From assembly GCF_001659685.2 (NCBI RefSeq), contig NZ_LXYE02000052.1, positions 18,742 through 82,741 on the forward strand: a stretch of 64,000 bases of DNA, given 5' to 3'. A program made the position numbers and the translations under genes. A model generated the notes under the pieces. The model searched no databases, had not been told where the DNA came from, and saw only the letters and a list, made by a program, of their open reading frames with translations. The stretch comes from Labilibacter marinus. GTDB taxonomy: Bacteria > Bacteroidota > Bacteroidia > Bacteroidales > Marinilabiliaceae. This document shows positions 8,441 to 16,991 of the stretch, piece by piece (the first letter of the stretch is position 1; every line of letters begins with the position of its first letter).

Positions 8441-8983
8441 ATGAAGAAGGTAGATTTAAAGAGAGCGACAGTTGTATTAGGCTTTATTGTGTGCCTAGCA
8501 ATTTCAGCTCATGCGCAAAATAATGGAAAGGTTGGTTTAGAGATTGGCAACAAAGCTCCAGAAATTAAGATGCTATCGCCTCAGGGTGATGTTATTTCCT
8601 TGTCTTCCTTAAAAGGCCAATTGGTATTGATAGATTTTTGGGCTTCATGGTGCGGGCCTTGTAGAAAAGAAAATCCACATGTGGTGGAGGCATATGAAGA
8701 TTACAAGGATAGAAAGTTTTCAAACGCTAAAGGTTTTACTATTTTAAGTGTATCCTTGGATTCCAATAAAAAAAGTTGGGAAAAAGCCATTAAAGCCGAT
8801 GAGTTGGTGTGGCCAAATCATGTAAGCGACTTAAAAGGTTGGAAATCGAAAGCTGCAGAGATTTATCGAGTAAGAGGTATTCCGGATAATTATTTGGTTG
8901 ATGGAGATGGTATTATTGTGGCAAAGGGATTGCGTGGCCCATATTTAGAAGCTGCTTTAAAAAAGCTGGCTAAAAAGAAGTAA
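8441..8983 (+). CDS. TlpA/ResA-like thiol-disulfide oxidoreductase
   Basis: This 180-residue exported protein has a signal peptide (residues 1-26, ending AHAQ) and a complete thioredoxin fold with WASWCGPCRKENP. The redox pair is Cys71-Cys74, and GIPDNYLVDGDG supplies the cis-Pro loop. Family members reduce disulfides of apocytochromes or other periplasmic proteins or take part in envelope stress responses. Start: an in-frame TTG lies eight codons upstream, but the ATG at 8441 gives a normal signal peptide. It is a paralog of the cysteine-less gene just upstream; shared blocks are LVLIDFWAS, the spacing to VSLD, and AIKAD. A strong terminator follows. Confidence 0.92.
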   Translation: MKKVDLKRATVVLGFIVCLAISAHAQNNGKVGLEIGNKAPEIKMLSPQGDVISLSSLKGQLVLIDFWASWCGPCRKENPHVVEAYEDYKDRKFSNAKGFTILSVSLDSNKKSWEKAIKADELVWPNHVSDLKGWKSKAAEIYRVRGIPDNYLVDGDGIIVAKGLRGPYLEAALKKLAKKK

Positions 8984-9006
8984 GAAAATATTTAATATAA
9001 ATTTCG

Positions 9007-9043
9007 ATGGCAGTATGCAGTTTGTGTACTGCCATTGTTTTTG
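9007..9043 (+). terminator. Terminator after thiol oxidoreductase gene
   Basis: Perfect 9-base arms ATGGCAGTA/TACTGCCAT (9007-9015, 9027-9035) are followed by TGTTTTTG. It lies 24 bases beyond the stop codon. Confidence 0.8.
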
Positions 9044-9126
9044 TATGCTGACAATAGTTAAGTGCAATGCTGCAAAAGGCTGTCAATTTGTCCCAAATAA
9101 TTGGCTTGGCAAAGTAATTGTAAAAC

Positions 9127-9759
9127 ATGTCTCGTCAAAATAGAACAATAAAAAGAAATAATATAATGGCAAGTAAAGGATCTAAAAAAGAAAAGAAAGA
9201 GGAAGTTGTTGAGGAGCAAGTAACGAATAACGAAACAGAATCTGCAAAAGCAACAGAAGAGCAAGTAGAGGAAGCATCGGAAGAAGAAGTTACTGAGCAA
9301 ACAGAAGAAAGCGAAGTAGAAAAGCTATCTCTTAAGGTTTCTGAGTTAAACGATAGATACCTTCGCTTAAGTGCAGAGTACGACAATTATCGCAAGCGTA
9401 CCTTAAAGGAGCGCATGGAGTTAACTAAAAGTGCTGGAGAAGGATTACTAAAAGGATTGCTTCCTGTTGTAGATGACTTTGATAGAGCGATTGCTCACCT
9501 AAGTGAAGCTTCTGATTTAGATGCAGTGAAAGAAGGTATTGACTTGATTTATAATAAATTTCAGGAATTCTTTAAGCAAAATGGAGTGATTGAAATAGAA
9601 GCGAAAGAAAAAGATTTTGATACTGATTTACACGAGGCAATTACTAAAATACCAGCGCCTACAGAGGACATGAAAGGGAAAGTAATTGACTGTATTGAAA
9701 AAGGATATACGCTGGGCGATAAAGTGATGCGTTTTTCTAAAGTTGTTGTAGGAGAATAA
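9127..9759 (+). CDS. grpE: Nucleotide exchange factor GrpE
   Basis: GrpE releases ADP from DnaK and works with DnaJ, whose gene follows after 24 bases. The N-terminal 60 residues are highly charged and Glu-rich (disordered). The conserved core follows: a long coiled coil (KLSLKVSELNDRYLRLSAEY, DNYRKRTLKERMEL), then the helical and beta-wing parts (LLPVVDDFDRAI, DFDTDLHEAI, VIDCIEKGYTLGDKVMR-type ending). At 210 residues it is typical. A second in-frame ATG at 9166 (MASKGSK) is an equally possible start. No CIRCE-type inverted repeat was seen upstream, and dnaK is not in the window. Confidence 0.93.
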   Translation: MSRQNRTIKRNNIMASKGSKKEKKEEVVEEQVTNNETESAKATEEQVEEASEEEVTEQTEESEVEKLSLKVSELNDRYLRLSAEYDNYRKRTLKERMELTKSAGEGLLKGLLPVVDDFDRAIAHLSEASDLDAVKEGIDLIYNKFQEFFKQNGVIEIEAKEKDFDTDLHEAITKIPAPTEDMKGKVIDCIEKGYTLGDKVMRFSKVVVGE

Positions 9760-9783
9760 TTAAGCACTAGATACCATATTATT

Positions 9784-10953
9784 ATGTCGAAAAGAGATTA
9801 TTACGAAGTTTTAGAAGTATCAAAAAGTGCAGAGGCTAGTGAAATTAAAAAAGCCTATCGTAAAAAAGCGATGCAATTTCACCCGGATAAGAACCCTGGG
9901 GATAAAGCAGCCGAAGAGAAATTTAAAGAGGCAGCTGAAGCTTATGAGGTACTTAGTGATGACCAAAAAAAGGCGCGTTACGACCAGTATGGTCATGCCG
10001 GTGTAGGTGGTGCATCAAGCGGTGGTTATGGTGGCGGAGGTATGTCCATGGATGATATCTTTTCGCATTTCGGCGATATTTTTGGAGGCGGTGGCGGAGG
10101 CGGCTTCGGAGGTTTTAGTGGCTTTGGCGGTTTCGGCGGAGGCGGTGGAGGTCGTCAACGTGTCAACAAAGGATCTAACCTACGTGTAAAAGTGAGCCTA
10201 ACGCTGGATGAAATATTAAATGGCGTTGAGAAAAAAATAAAGGTAAAAAAATATGTTCCGTGTAGCCACTGTAGTGGTTCAGGAGCTGACGGAGGTGCTT
10301 CTCATAGTAACTGTTCTACTTGTAATGGTTCCGGGCAAGTGACTCGCATTTCAAATACCATTTTAGGTCAGATGCAAACGGCATCAACGTGTCCTACTTG
10401 TGGAGGTGAAGGGAAAATCATCACCAACAAGTGTAAGCATTGTGCTGGAGAGGGTATTGAGAAAGATGAGGAAGTGATTTCGATCAATATTCCTGCCGGA
10501 GTGGAAGAGGGTATGCAACTTTCTGTTTCAGGAAAAGGTAATGCTGCACGAAGAGGAGGTATCAATGGCGATTTATTGGTGTTGATACATGAAGAGGATC
10601 ATGATGAGCTAGTGCGTGACGGAAGAGATTTATTGTATAACCTATTTATTAGTATTCCAGAAGCTACACTTGGAGCACCAGTTGAAATACCTACTTTAGA
10701 AGGTAAAGTAAAAGTGAAGATTGAAGCAGGAACGCAGCCGGGTAAAGTATTGCGATTGAGAGGTAAAGGTTTACCAGAAGTAAATGCTTACGGAAGAGGT
10801 GATTTGTTAGTAAAAATCAATGTGTGGATTCCAAAAGATTTATCTAAGGATGAGAAAAAAGCAATGGAAAAAATGGCTGACTCAGATTCATTTACGCCAA
10901 GACCTACATCTCAGGAAAAAGGTTTCTTCAGTAAAATGAGAGATATGTTTTAG
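9784..10953 (+). CDS. dnaJ: Chaperone protein DnaJ
   Basis: This is a class I J-protein of 389 residues, complete in all parts. The J domain (about 1-70) carries the HPD signature at residues 33-35. A long Gly/Phe-rich linker follows ([19 protein letters not shown] region, about 78-125). The zinc-binding domain has four CxxCxGxG repeats ([32 protein letters not shown]), and C-terminal substrate-binding domains complete it. It delivers unfolded clients to DnaK and stimulates its ATPase. It lies in an operon with grpE (24-base gap) and is followed by a strong stem-loop terminator. Confidence 0.97.
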   Translation: MSKRDYYEVLEVSKSAEASEIKKAYRKKAMQFHPDKNPGDKAAEEKFKEAAEAYEVLSDDQKKARYDQYGHAGVGGASSGGYGGGGMSMDDIFSHFGDIFGGGGGGGFGGFSGFGGFGGGGGGRQRVNKGSNLRVKVSLTLDEILNGVEKKIKVKKYVPCSHCSGSGADGGASHSNCSTCNGSGQVTRISNTILGQMQTASTCPTCGGEGKIITNKCKHCAGEGIEKDEEVISINIPAGVEEGMQLSVSGKGNAARRGGINGDLLVLIHEEDHDELVRDGRDLLYNLFISIPEATLGAPVEIPTLEGKVKVKIEAGTQPGKVLRLRGKGLPEVNAYGRGDLLVKINVWIPKDLSKDEKKAMEKMADSDSFTPRPTSQEKGFFSKMRDMF

Positions 10954-11010
10954 AAAAAAAAGCAAAGTTTTTTTTAGCTATTGGTTTTTAGCTCTTAGCT
11001 ACAAAATATA

Positions 11011-11048
11011 AAACCCCAATTTGCATCGCAAATTGGGGTTTGTTTTTT
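11011..11048 (+). terminator. Terminator after dnaJ
   Basis: Perfect 14-base arms (11011-11024 and 11028-11041, AAACCCCAATTTGC type) around a 3-base loop are followed by a T-run. It ends the grpE-dnaJ unit; the stem could also block read-through from the convergent kbl gene. Confidence 0.88.
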
Positions 11049-11176
11049 TTAGTAATGCTCTTAGTTCTTCCCTTAGCTTTGTAGCCGGGGAAGTACCGCA
11101 TCAAAGATGCGAGGATGGAGGCTACCTTTCCTGTTCTTTTGCCAACAGCAAATAGCTAAAGGCTAAAAGCCACCTC

Positions 11177-12364
11177 CTATATCACTTTTAGTTCTTTACC
11201 TATCTTAATAAAAGCTTCAATGGCTGTATCAAGATGTTCTTTTTCGTGAGCGGCCGATATTTGAATTCTGATGCGCGCTTGATCTTTAGGCACTACAGGG
11301 TAGTAAAAGCCAATCACATAAATTCCTTCAGCCAATAACTTCTCAGCAAACTCTTGCGATAGTTTAGCATCGTATAACATCAACGCTACAATGGCAGAAT
11401 TAGTGGGTTTAATATCAAAACCTGCAGCCTGTATTTTTTCCTTAAAGTAAGCGGCATTTTCAATAACCTTATCTCTGTACTGGGTTGACTCCGTTAACAT
11501 GTCAAACACCTCAGAAGCTGCACCAACAATAGCAGGAGCTAATGAATTAGAGAATAAATAAGGGCGAGAGCGCTGACGGAGCATATCGATAATTTCCTTT
11601 TTACCAGTAGTAAAACCGCCTAATGCACCACCTAATGCCTTTCCTAGGGTGCTTGTGATAATGTCAACACGATCCATTACATTATGGTATTCATGGGTTC
11701 CTCTACCGGTTTTTCCAATGAAACCTGAACCATGACTATCATCCACCATAACCAGGCTATTGTATTTCTCCGCTAAATCGCATATTTCGTTCAGTTTAGC
11801 AATGTCCCCATCCATAGAAAAAACACCATCGGTAACAATAATTCTATAGCGCTGATCCTGCGATTTTTTTAGCTGCTCTTCTAAGTCGGCCATGTCGGCG
11901 TGCTTGTATCGATAACGAGCTGCCTTGCATAAACGCACTCCGTCAATAATAGAAGCGTGGTTTAATTCATCAGATATAATAGCATCTTCTGCAGAAAGTA
12001 AAGGTTCAAACACACCACCATTGGCATCAAAGCAAGCCGCATATAAAATGGTATCTTCCGTACCTAAGAAATCAGCAATCTTCTGTTCCAGGTTTTTATG
12101 AATGTCCTGCGTTCCGCAAATAAAACGAACCGACGACATGCCGTAACCATGTGTATTCATTACCTCTTGTGCTGCTTTTACTACTCTTGGGTGCGATGAA
12201 AGCCCTAAGTAATTATTAGCACAAAAGTTCAGTACTTTATCTCCTGTACTCACTTTAATTTCTGCTCCCTGAGCCGATGTAATAATACGCTCGTTTTTAT
12301 ATAAACCCGATTCTTTAATCTGATCTATCTCCTTTATAAGATGATCCTTAAAATCTCCGTACAT
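11177..12364 (-). CDS. kbl: Glycine C-acetyltransferase (2-amino-3-ketobutyrate CoA ligase)
   Basis: This PLP-dependent alpha-oxoamine synthase joins glycine and acetyl-CoA to 2-amino-3-oxobutyrate, or runs in reverse in threonine breakdown. Its 395 residues match the family. Visible: [11 protein letters not shown] near residue 52, [29 protein letters not shown] (substrate and PLP contacts), the PLP aspartate and histidine in [11 protein letters not shown], and the Schiff-base lysine in STLGKALGG. It ends with the conserved [10 protein letters not shown]. The usual partner, threonine dehydrogenase (tdh), is not adjacent. A -7 match TAATTTTG (12386-12393, minus strand) lies 22 bases before the start. 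Confidence 0.93.
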   Translation of the reverse strand: MYGDFKDHLIKEIDQIKESGLYKNERIITSAQGAEIKVSTGDKVLNFCANNYLGLSSHPRVVKAAQEVMNTHGYGMSSVRFICGTQDIHKNLEQKIADFLGTEDTILYAACFDANGGVFEPLLSAEDAIISDELNHASIIDGVRLCKAARYRYKHADMADLEEQLKKSQDQRYRIIVTDGVFSMDGDIAKLNEICDLAEKYNSLVMVDDSHGSGFIGKTGRGTHEYHNVMDRVDIITSTLGKALGGALGGFTTGKKEIIDMLRQRSRPYLFSNSLAPAIVGAASEVFDMLTESTQYRDKVIENAAYFKEKIQAAGFDIKPTNSAIVALMLYDAKLSQEFAEKLLAEGIYVIGFYYPVVPKDQARIRIQISAAHEKEHLDTAIEAFIKIGKELKVI

Positions 12365-12762
12365 ATGCTAAAATTTAGTTTTACCCAAAATTAAGCACCT
12401 ATTTGGATTAAAAAAATGACTTACACCAACTTTATGATAGAGCTAAGCTTAAATAATTATTGCGCCATTATTAAGGAGGATTCATGTTCGATGTTTGTCC
12501 AATACTGACTCGGTATATATACTGACGAAATACACATCAAACTCAGACCAAACTCACAGATATGTGAGTTTAGTCTGAGTTTGATGTGAGATTAACCATA
12601 GTTTGTATCGAAGCATTATCGAAGATGTACAAACTGTATTTAGAAGATTACTATGAATAAGGGAGGAAATACAGCGATAAACAGTCTCGATGGACAGGTT
12701 AATTGTAATTATTGTGGTATAATTGTTGCTTCCAAATCGAAAATCTTTAACTTTTTAATTCC
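12365..12762. other. Divergent intergenic region kbl / outer-membrane gene
   Basis: The 398-base region separates kbl (minus) from the gene at 12763 (plus). It contains the kbl -7 element (12386-12393) and a very long inverted repeat at 12533-12588, listed separately. No coding frame was recognised. Confidence 0.6.
12533..12588. repeat. 25-base-arm inverted repeat
   Basis: Left arm 12533-12557 and right arm 12564-12588 are reverse complements at 24 of 25 positions, with a 6-base loop (AGATAT). No T-run follows on either strand, so it is not an ordinary terminator. It lies between two divergent genes. Possible roles are a cruciform or leader structure, a protein site, or the remnant of a small mobile element. 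Confidence 0.75.
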
Positions 12763-14649
12763 ATGAGGCTTTTTACTCTATTTCTTTTACTTATTGCTTT
12801 TTACGTTAATGCATCTTCTATAACAATCGATGGTACTATTTTTAGCAAAGGCAATAACACTCCGCTTCCATTTGTCAACATAAGCCTAAAAGGAACCTAT
12901 AATGGAACTGTATCTGATGCTGATGGCAATTATAAATTAAAGATTCCTCCAAATAAGGAATATACAATATGCTTTAGTTGTATTGGATTTGAATCAAAAG
13001 AAATTAAGCAAAGTCTGCTGGAGCAAAATCCCAATATTGTATTAAAGCCTTCTGTGGTTCCCATTAGCGAGGTGGTGGTAATGCCTGATAGTACCTTGCG
13101 CAGTTTTCTGCGAAAAGCTTACAATTTAATTCCTGAGAATTATCCTGACGTTCCTACTTCTTATGAAGTTTTTCATCGTGGCGGTATTCAGAATAATAAG
13201 AAGGAATATTTTAGACTTAACGAGGCAGTGTTGCAGGCCTATAAGCCATCCTATAAAAATAAAGCAGATGGAACCATTGAAGTTCTTAAAACCAGAAAGT
13301 ATAATGAGGTAGAGCAAAGTGATGGTTTTAGATATGTTTATTATGGAGGTTTGCATCGAATTCATCGAGACGATGAGGTTAAGAACCGTGAAGATTACCT
13401 GAAACCTCATAAAGATTATAATTATGATTTAGTAGGTCAAGAATATTATAACAATAGAAAAGTATATGTAATAGCTTTTAGGCCTAAGCAGGATAAAAAT
13501 TTACGTTATACAGGTAAGTTTTATATCGATGTAAAAAGCTTAGGATATATAAAGGTAGAGTTAAAGCCCACCGCTAAATGGATAGAAGAAAGGTATAATG
13601 ATTTGTTGGGAATACACCGCGACATTAAAGCTAAGGATTTTGATTTTGTGGTAAATTACAACATACAAGATTCTATTTTCTATTATCAATCATCCTATTA
13701 TAAAGAAAGGCTTGTTCACAGAGATAGTACTTATTATTCAATATCGGAAAATGTAGTTACTTCCATGCAAAAGGATTCGGTGGATAAGATTCCTTTTCAG
13801 CAGCAAACCCCTATTACCTATGTACCCACACTCGAAGCTACTGAATACGCCCAAAGTAATTGGAAAGATTATGCCACCATGCCTAATGCAATAGAGATTG
13901 ATACTGTTGTGGCAAAAGAATTATTTAATACATCTGCTCCAAAGCCGAATAAAAAAGAAACTCTGCTAAAAACACTGAATAGGCTCGAAGTAGTATGGGG
14001 AGTAGGATATTCAGATTATTCAATGCAAGCATCTCATATAAATTTGGCTTATAAGCATCTTAATTTTAGTAAACAATTGGATGGGGCAAGTTCTGCGCTG
14101 AACATAGAGCAGCTGATATTGTATAAATTTACACCTTATCATGGCATTGGTTATAAATTAAACTTATCCTTAGGCGACGCCTATTATTACACAGGTAATG
14201 CATTGTGTTACAACCTCCGACTCCCAATAAAAACGGTAGGTAAAAATATATACGGTAATTTTTCTGTAGGATATTCTTGGCGCAATTTTGGTCAAGGCTT
14301 GGGCACTAGTAATTCAGACGCCGAGTTTAAATTTGGAGGCAAAAAGTTTAACACAGATAAAGTACGTGCTTTTACTGGATTAAAAGAGCATGGTTACGAA
14401 ACAGGATTTAATTTGATGGTTCAGTTAAAAGCCTTGTGGTATTTAAATGTGGGTGCAAATTATTTTTGGGCCAACAAATCTCAAGAAACCATCTATATGA
14501 AAGAAGCCAAAGGAGTTTTCAGAACCCAGGCTAACGAAGCCTTAAATCAAGATGATATCAGCTATCAGATTGATGGAGTAGATTCAGGAATTAGTGGTGT
14601 AACAAATAATAATTGGTCAGTTAGTGCAGGAATAAGTATGTGTTTTTAA
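12763..14649 (+). CDS. Carboxypeptidase-regulatory-like (CarboxypepD_reg) outer-membrane protein
   Basis: The product is 628 residues with a signal peptide (1-17). Residues about 20-105 are a CarboxypepD_reg-like beta domain (TIDGTIFSKGNNTPLPFVNI, GTVSDADGNYKLKIP, SCIGFESKEI), common as an N-terminal plug or extension of Bacteroidota outer-membrane proteins. It continues into the family-typical SFLRKAYNLIPENYP block and a beta-rich second half (alternating Tyr/Trp strands to the C-terminal SVSAGISMCF), which looks like a barrel ending in an aromatic residue. It resembles DUF5686-type proteins but is shorter than most. No terminator follows directly; instead a 98-base repeat begins 26 bases after the stop. 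Confidence 0.75.
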   Translation: MRLFTLFLLLIAFYVNASSITIDGTIFSKGNNTPLPFVNISLKGTYNGTVSDADGNYKLKIPPNKEYTICFSCIGFESKEIKQSLLEQNPNIVLKPSVVPISEVVVMPDSTLRSFLRKAYNLIPENYPDVPTSYEVFHRGGIQNNKKEYFRLNEAVLQAYKPSYKNKADGTIEVLKTRKYNEVEQSDGFRYVYYGGLHRIHRDDEVKNREDYLKPHKDYNYDLVGQEYYNNRKVYVIAFRPKQDKNLRYTGKFYIDVKSLGYIKVELKPTAKWIEERYNDLLGIHRDIKAKDFDFVVNYNIQDSIFYYQSSYYKERLVHRDSTYYSISENVVTSMQKDSVDKIPFQQQTPITYVPTLEATEYAQSNWKDYATMPNAIEIDTVVAKELFNTSAPKPNKKETLLKTLNRLEVVWGVGYSDYSMQASHINLAYKHLNFSKQLDGASSALNIEQLILYKFTPYHGIGYKLNLSLGDAYYYTGNALCYNLRLPIKTVGKNIYGNFSVGYSWRNFGQGLGTSNSDAEFKFGGKKFNTDKVRAFTGLKEHGYETGFNLMVQLKALWYLNVGANYFWANKSQETIYMKEAKGVFRTQANEALNQDDISYQIDGVDSGISGVTNNNWSVSAGISMCF

Positions 14650-14675
14650 ATACTGCGAGCTCGGTAAAAAACATT

Positions 14676-14773
14676 CCCGCCGCTGTCGCACCAATCTTTC
14701 GTGTAACATTTTAACTACCGTTGCTCCCATTTTCCAGTTTACCATTCCTTCTTACAATAAAAACACAAAAAAC
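14676..14773 (+). repeat. 98-base direct repeat, copy A
   Basis: This stretch is identical over 98 bases to copy B at 20475-20572 in the same orientation. It starts CCCGCCGCTGTCGCACC and ends in an A-rich run. Its first part resembles units R1-R3 (CTGTCGCAC versus CTATCGCAC, TTTCGTGTAA versus ATCGTGTAA), so it is a diverged member of that family. The two copies bracket 5.7 kb of accessory DNA. Confidence 0.95.
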
Positions 14774-14774
14774 C

Positions 14775-14851
14775 CTGCGCTATCGCACGAGTCCTATCGT
14801 GTAATAAATAAGAAGTTGTACATAGGTACGCGTGAGGACACGCGCACTAGC
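14775..14851 (+). repeat. Palindromic repeat unit R1
   Basis: The unit has two hairpins: CACGA/TCGTG near its start, and CGCGTG-AGGA-CACGCG near its end, about 30 bases apart. It aligns with R2 over its whole length, including the GAAGTTGTAC middle. The exposed loops (GTCCTA and AGGA) are complementary. Confidence 0.8.
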
Positions 14852-15097
14852 CTTCGCTGAGTGGAGCCAGTGTAAAAAACGAAACAAAGTTATATAGTTT
14901 GTAACCTTATATTAAGTAAATAAGTAATACCATTGTTGCAAAAGCAATAAGTCATAATAAATCATAAACTTAAACACCAACCTATAATACAAGGAATTAT
15001 TCCGCAGCCGCCTGGCTGTAAGTATTAACCCGCCCAATGGGCAAAAAACAGAGTATATGATTCAAAACATTAAAAAATCGTATTTCAATCCTACCCC

Positions 15098-15176
15098 CTG
15101 CTATCGCACGAGTCCTCTCGTGTGATAAGTAAGCAGAAGTTGTACTAAAAGAACGCGTGAGGACACGTGCACCAGC
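15098..15176 (+). repeat. Palindromic repeat unit R2
   Basis: This is a near-copy of R1. Hairpin 1 is CACGAG-TCCT-CTCGTG and hairpin 2 is CGCGTG-AGGA-CACGTG; the tetraloops TCCT and AGGA are exact complements. The two halves of the unit are themselves imperfect reverse complements (14 of 17 positions in the hairpin parts). Confidence 0.8.
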
Positions 15177-15518
15177 ATCGGAAGTGAGTTATATCAATAA
15201 TAACATGAAATGAGCCATGTAAATATATTCTTTAGGATTTATCCATCGTTATAAAATTTCACCACTGCTATGGCTATGCTTTAATTTTCCGCCTTGTCTA
15301 AATCCAAAATGTCTAATTTTATTTAAGTCCAATTTCATATTGCAATTGGTATTATTTTATAAGGCATAGGTAACTCAATATAAAGTTTCAGGAATTGCGC
15401 TGCGTTAAATCCACACGAGTGGGAGAAAAAAAAGAATAGATGCGCCTAACCTTATTAAGCATAACACGTAGGTAATATCTGATACAAATCAACAAAAACA
15501 CAATTAATACTATACATT

Positions 15519-16922
15519 ATGAGGTTAAATAAATTATTAGTCATTTTGGCTATGGCTTTAGCGGTATTTACCGCATGTGAGAAGGAGGATAAACCCCCTG
15601 TTGTGCCATCGTTACTTGCACCTGAGAACAACGCAGAAATTGAAGATATTATGTTCGGGGATATATGTTTCGATATTTCAGATGAAAGTAGTGCTGGAGT
15701 AACATATACTTTGCATGCAGATACAATTTACCCACCCCAAAAAAGGATTCGTGAATTTCGTGAGTCTGAAATTTATACTAATGATTTTAAGGCAGGTAAA
15801 AAATACTATTGGAGAATATTAGCAACCAGCAGTTCTGGTTTAGTTGATTCTAGTGAAATAAGAACTTTTACAACACCTAAAAGTACGAGTGCATCATGGG
15901 ATTCATATAATATGTCTTTAAGAACTTGGGCTCATTATTTCGAGCAAAAAGGTTTTACCAAAATTAATGGAGATATAGAAGTAAGTAAAGAAGAATTGGA
16001 TAAAAATAATTACAAAGATTATTCTTTTTTATCTAACCTAGAAGAAATAGACTTCTTAATCATTGAAAATGGAGTTGAAGATTTAAGTTTTTTAAAAAAG
16101 TTGCAAAAAATTAACACTGGTCTTTATATAAAAGGTGCTGACGAAATCGAGAATTTGGATTTTTTTGAAAGCCTTGAAGAAGTTAATGGTAATTTAAGTA
16201 TAATTAATAATAGGAAACTATCAGATTTAACAATATTGGATAAGGTCGAAGGCGATATCTCAGGTTTTGAATACTGGGTTGATAGTGAGCAATTTGTATC
16301 TACTAACTTACCTAAGATACTACAATCATGTACGGAGTTAAACAATTTATGGATAAGTGATTTTAATGGGGTGATAAATGATTTGAATATGTTAAGTAAT
16401 TTGGAGGTGGTTCATGGTGATGTAGAAATAGATGCTAATAATATAGATGGTTTGAAAAAATTAAATAAAATTGGAGGTAATGCAAGTTTTCGTCCATTAA
16501 AATCAACAACCATATCTGATTTAAATAACTTAACAACAATAGGAGGGGATCTAGATTTCTTATATTCATCTTTAGTGTCATTGGATGGATTAAATAATTT
16601 AAAGTCTGTTGGTGGGTTTTTATGGATAAAAGAGAATAAAGCACTGCGTACATTAGATGGATTAAATAATTTAGAAACTATAGGTGGAGAGTTAAGTATT
16701 GTTAATAATAACACATTAATGTCATTAGCAGGTTTAGAAAATTTAACAGAGTGTACGTATTTAGCTATTTGGTCAAATGATTTTCTAGATGATTATTGTC
16801 CTTTGTATAAGCTCTTTACTAGTGGTAAGTTAATTTATAATAATATTAGTGTACGCAATAATAAAGACTCTGAAGCAGATGAGAGAATATTAGATAATGT
16901 AATTAACAATTGTAATAATTAG
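15519..16922 (+). CDS. Surface lipoprotein with Ig/FnIII-like and receptor-L/LRR-like domains
   Basis: The 467-residue product has a lipoprotein signal (VFTAC, lipidated Cys near residue 20). Residues about 30-115 form a FnIII-like beta domain (SLLAPENNAEI, KYYWRILATSSSGL), usual for reading extracellular ligands. From about 160 to 440, leucine-rich units of the receptor-L type repeat: SLDGLNNLKSVGG, TLDGLNNLETIGG and SLAGLENLTEC, each with an L-x-[IV]-x-x-N turn. The product is expected on the outer membrane as an adhesin or binding protein; no catalytic motif was seen. It lies inside the repeat-bounded segment, between unit R2 and the IS-interrupted unit R3, and probably travelled with it. 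Confidence 0.75.
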   Translation: MRLNKLLVILAMALAVFTACEKEDKPPVVPSLLAPENNAEIEDIMFGDICFDISDESSAGVTYTLHADTIYPPQKRIREFRESEIYTNDFKAGKKYYWRILATSSSGLVDSSEIRTFTTPKSTSASWDSYNMSLRTWAHYFEQKGFTKINGDIEVSKEELDKNNYKDYSFLSNLEEIDFLIIENGVEDLSFLKKLQKINTGLYIKGADEIENLDFFESLEEVNGNLSIINNRKLSDLTILDKVEGDISGFEYWVDSEQFVSTNLPKILQSCTELNNLWISDFNGVINDLNMLSNLEVVHGDVEIDANNIDGLKKLNKIGGNASFRPLKSTTISDLNNLTTIGGDLDFLYSSLVSLDGLNNLKSVGGFLWIKENKALRTLDGLNNLETIGGELSIVNNNTLMSLAGLENLTECTYLAIWSNDFLDDYCPLYKLFTSGKLIYNNISVRNNKDSEADERILDNVINNCNN

Positions 16923-16971
16923 CAAAGGGCATTCATCCCCCTCAATCTTGCACAGCTCCTGCACGTATCCT

Positions 16972-16991
16972 CTGCTATCGCACGAGTCCTC
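16972..16991 (+). repeat. Palindromic repeat unit R3, left part, cut by IS
   Basis: CTGCTATCGCACGAGTCCTC is identical to the start of R2 and stops exactly where the insertion sequence begins, in the loop/right arm of hairpin 1. A diverged match to the end of R1/R2 (CGCGCACCGGC) lies right of the IS at about 18632-18642. Confidence 0.75.

Larger units (their letters stand above)
14650..15518. other. 870-base noncoding repeat-rich region
   Basis: No gene is visible on either strand. It starts with the 98-base repeat copy A (14676-14773), continues directly into palindromic unit R1 (14775-14851) and carries a second unit R2 (15098-15176). A short GCCC-AAT-GGGC hairpin lies near 15032-15042. The remainder is AT-rich spacer leading to the lipoprotein gene. 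Confidence 0.7.

Noticed and set aside
9135..9386. Serine-rich protein on the minus strand opposite grpE
   Set aside because: It is a shadow of the Glu-rich grpE coding strand and has no promoter or homolog features.
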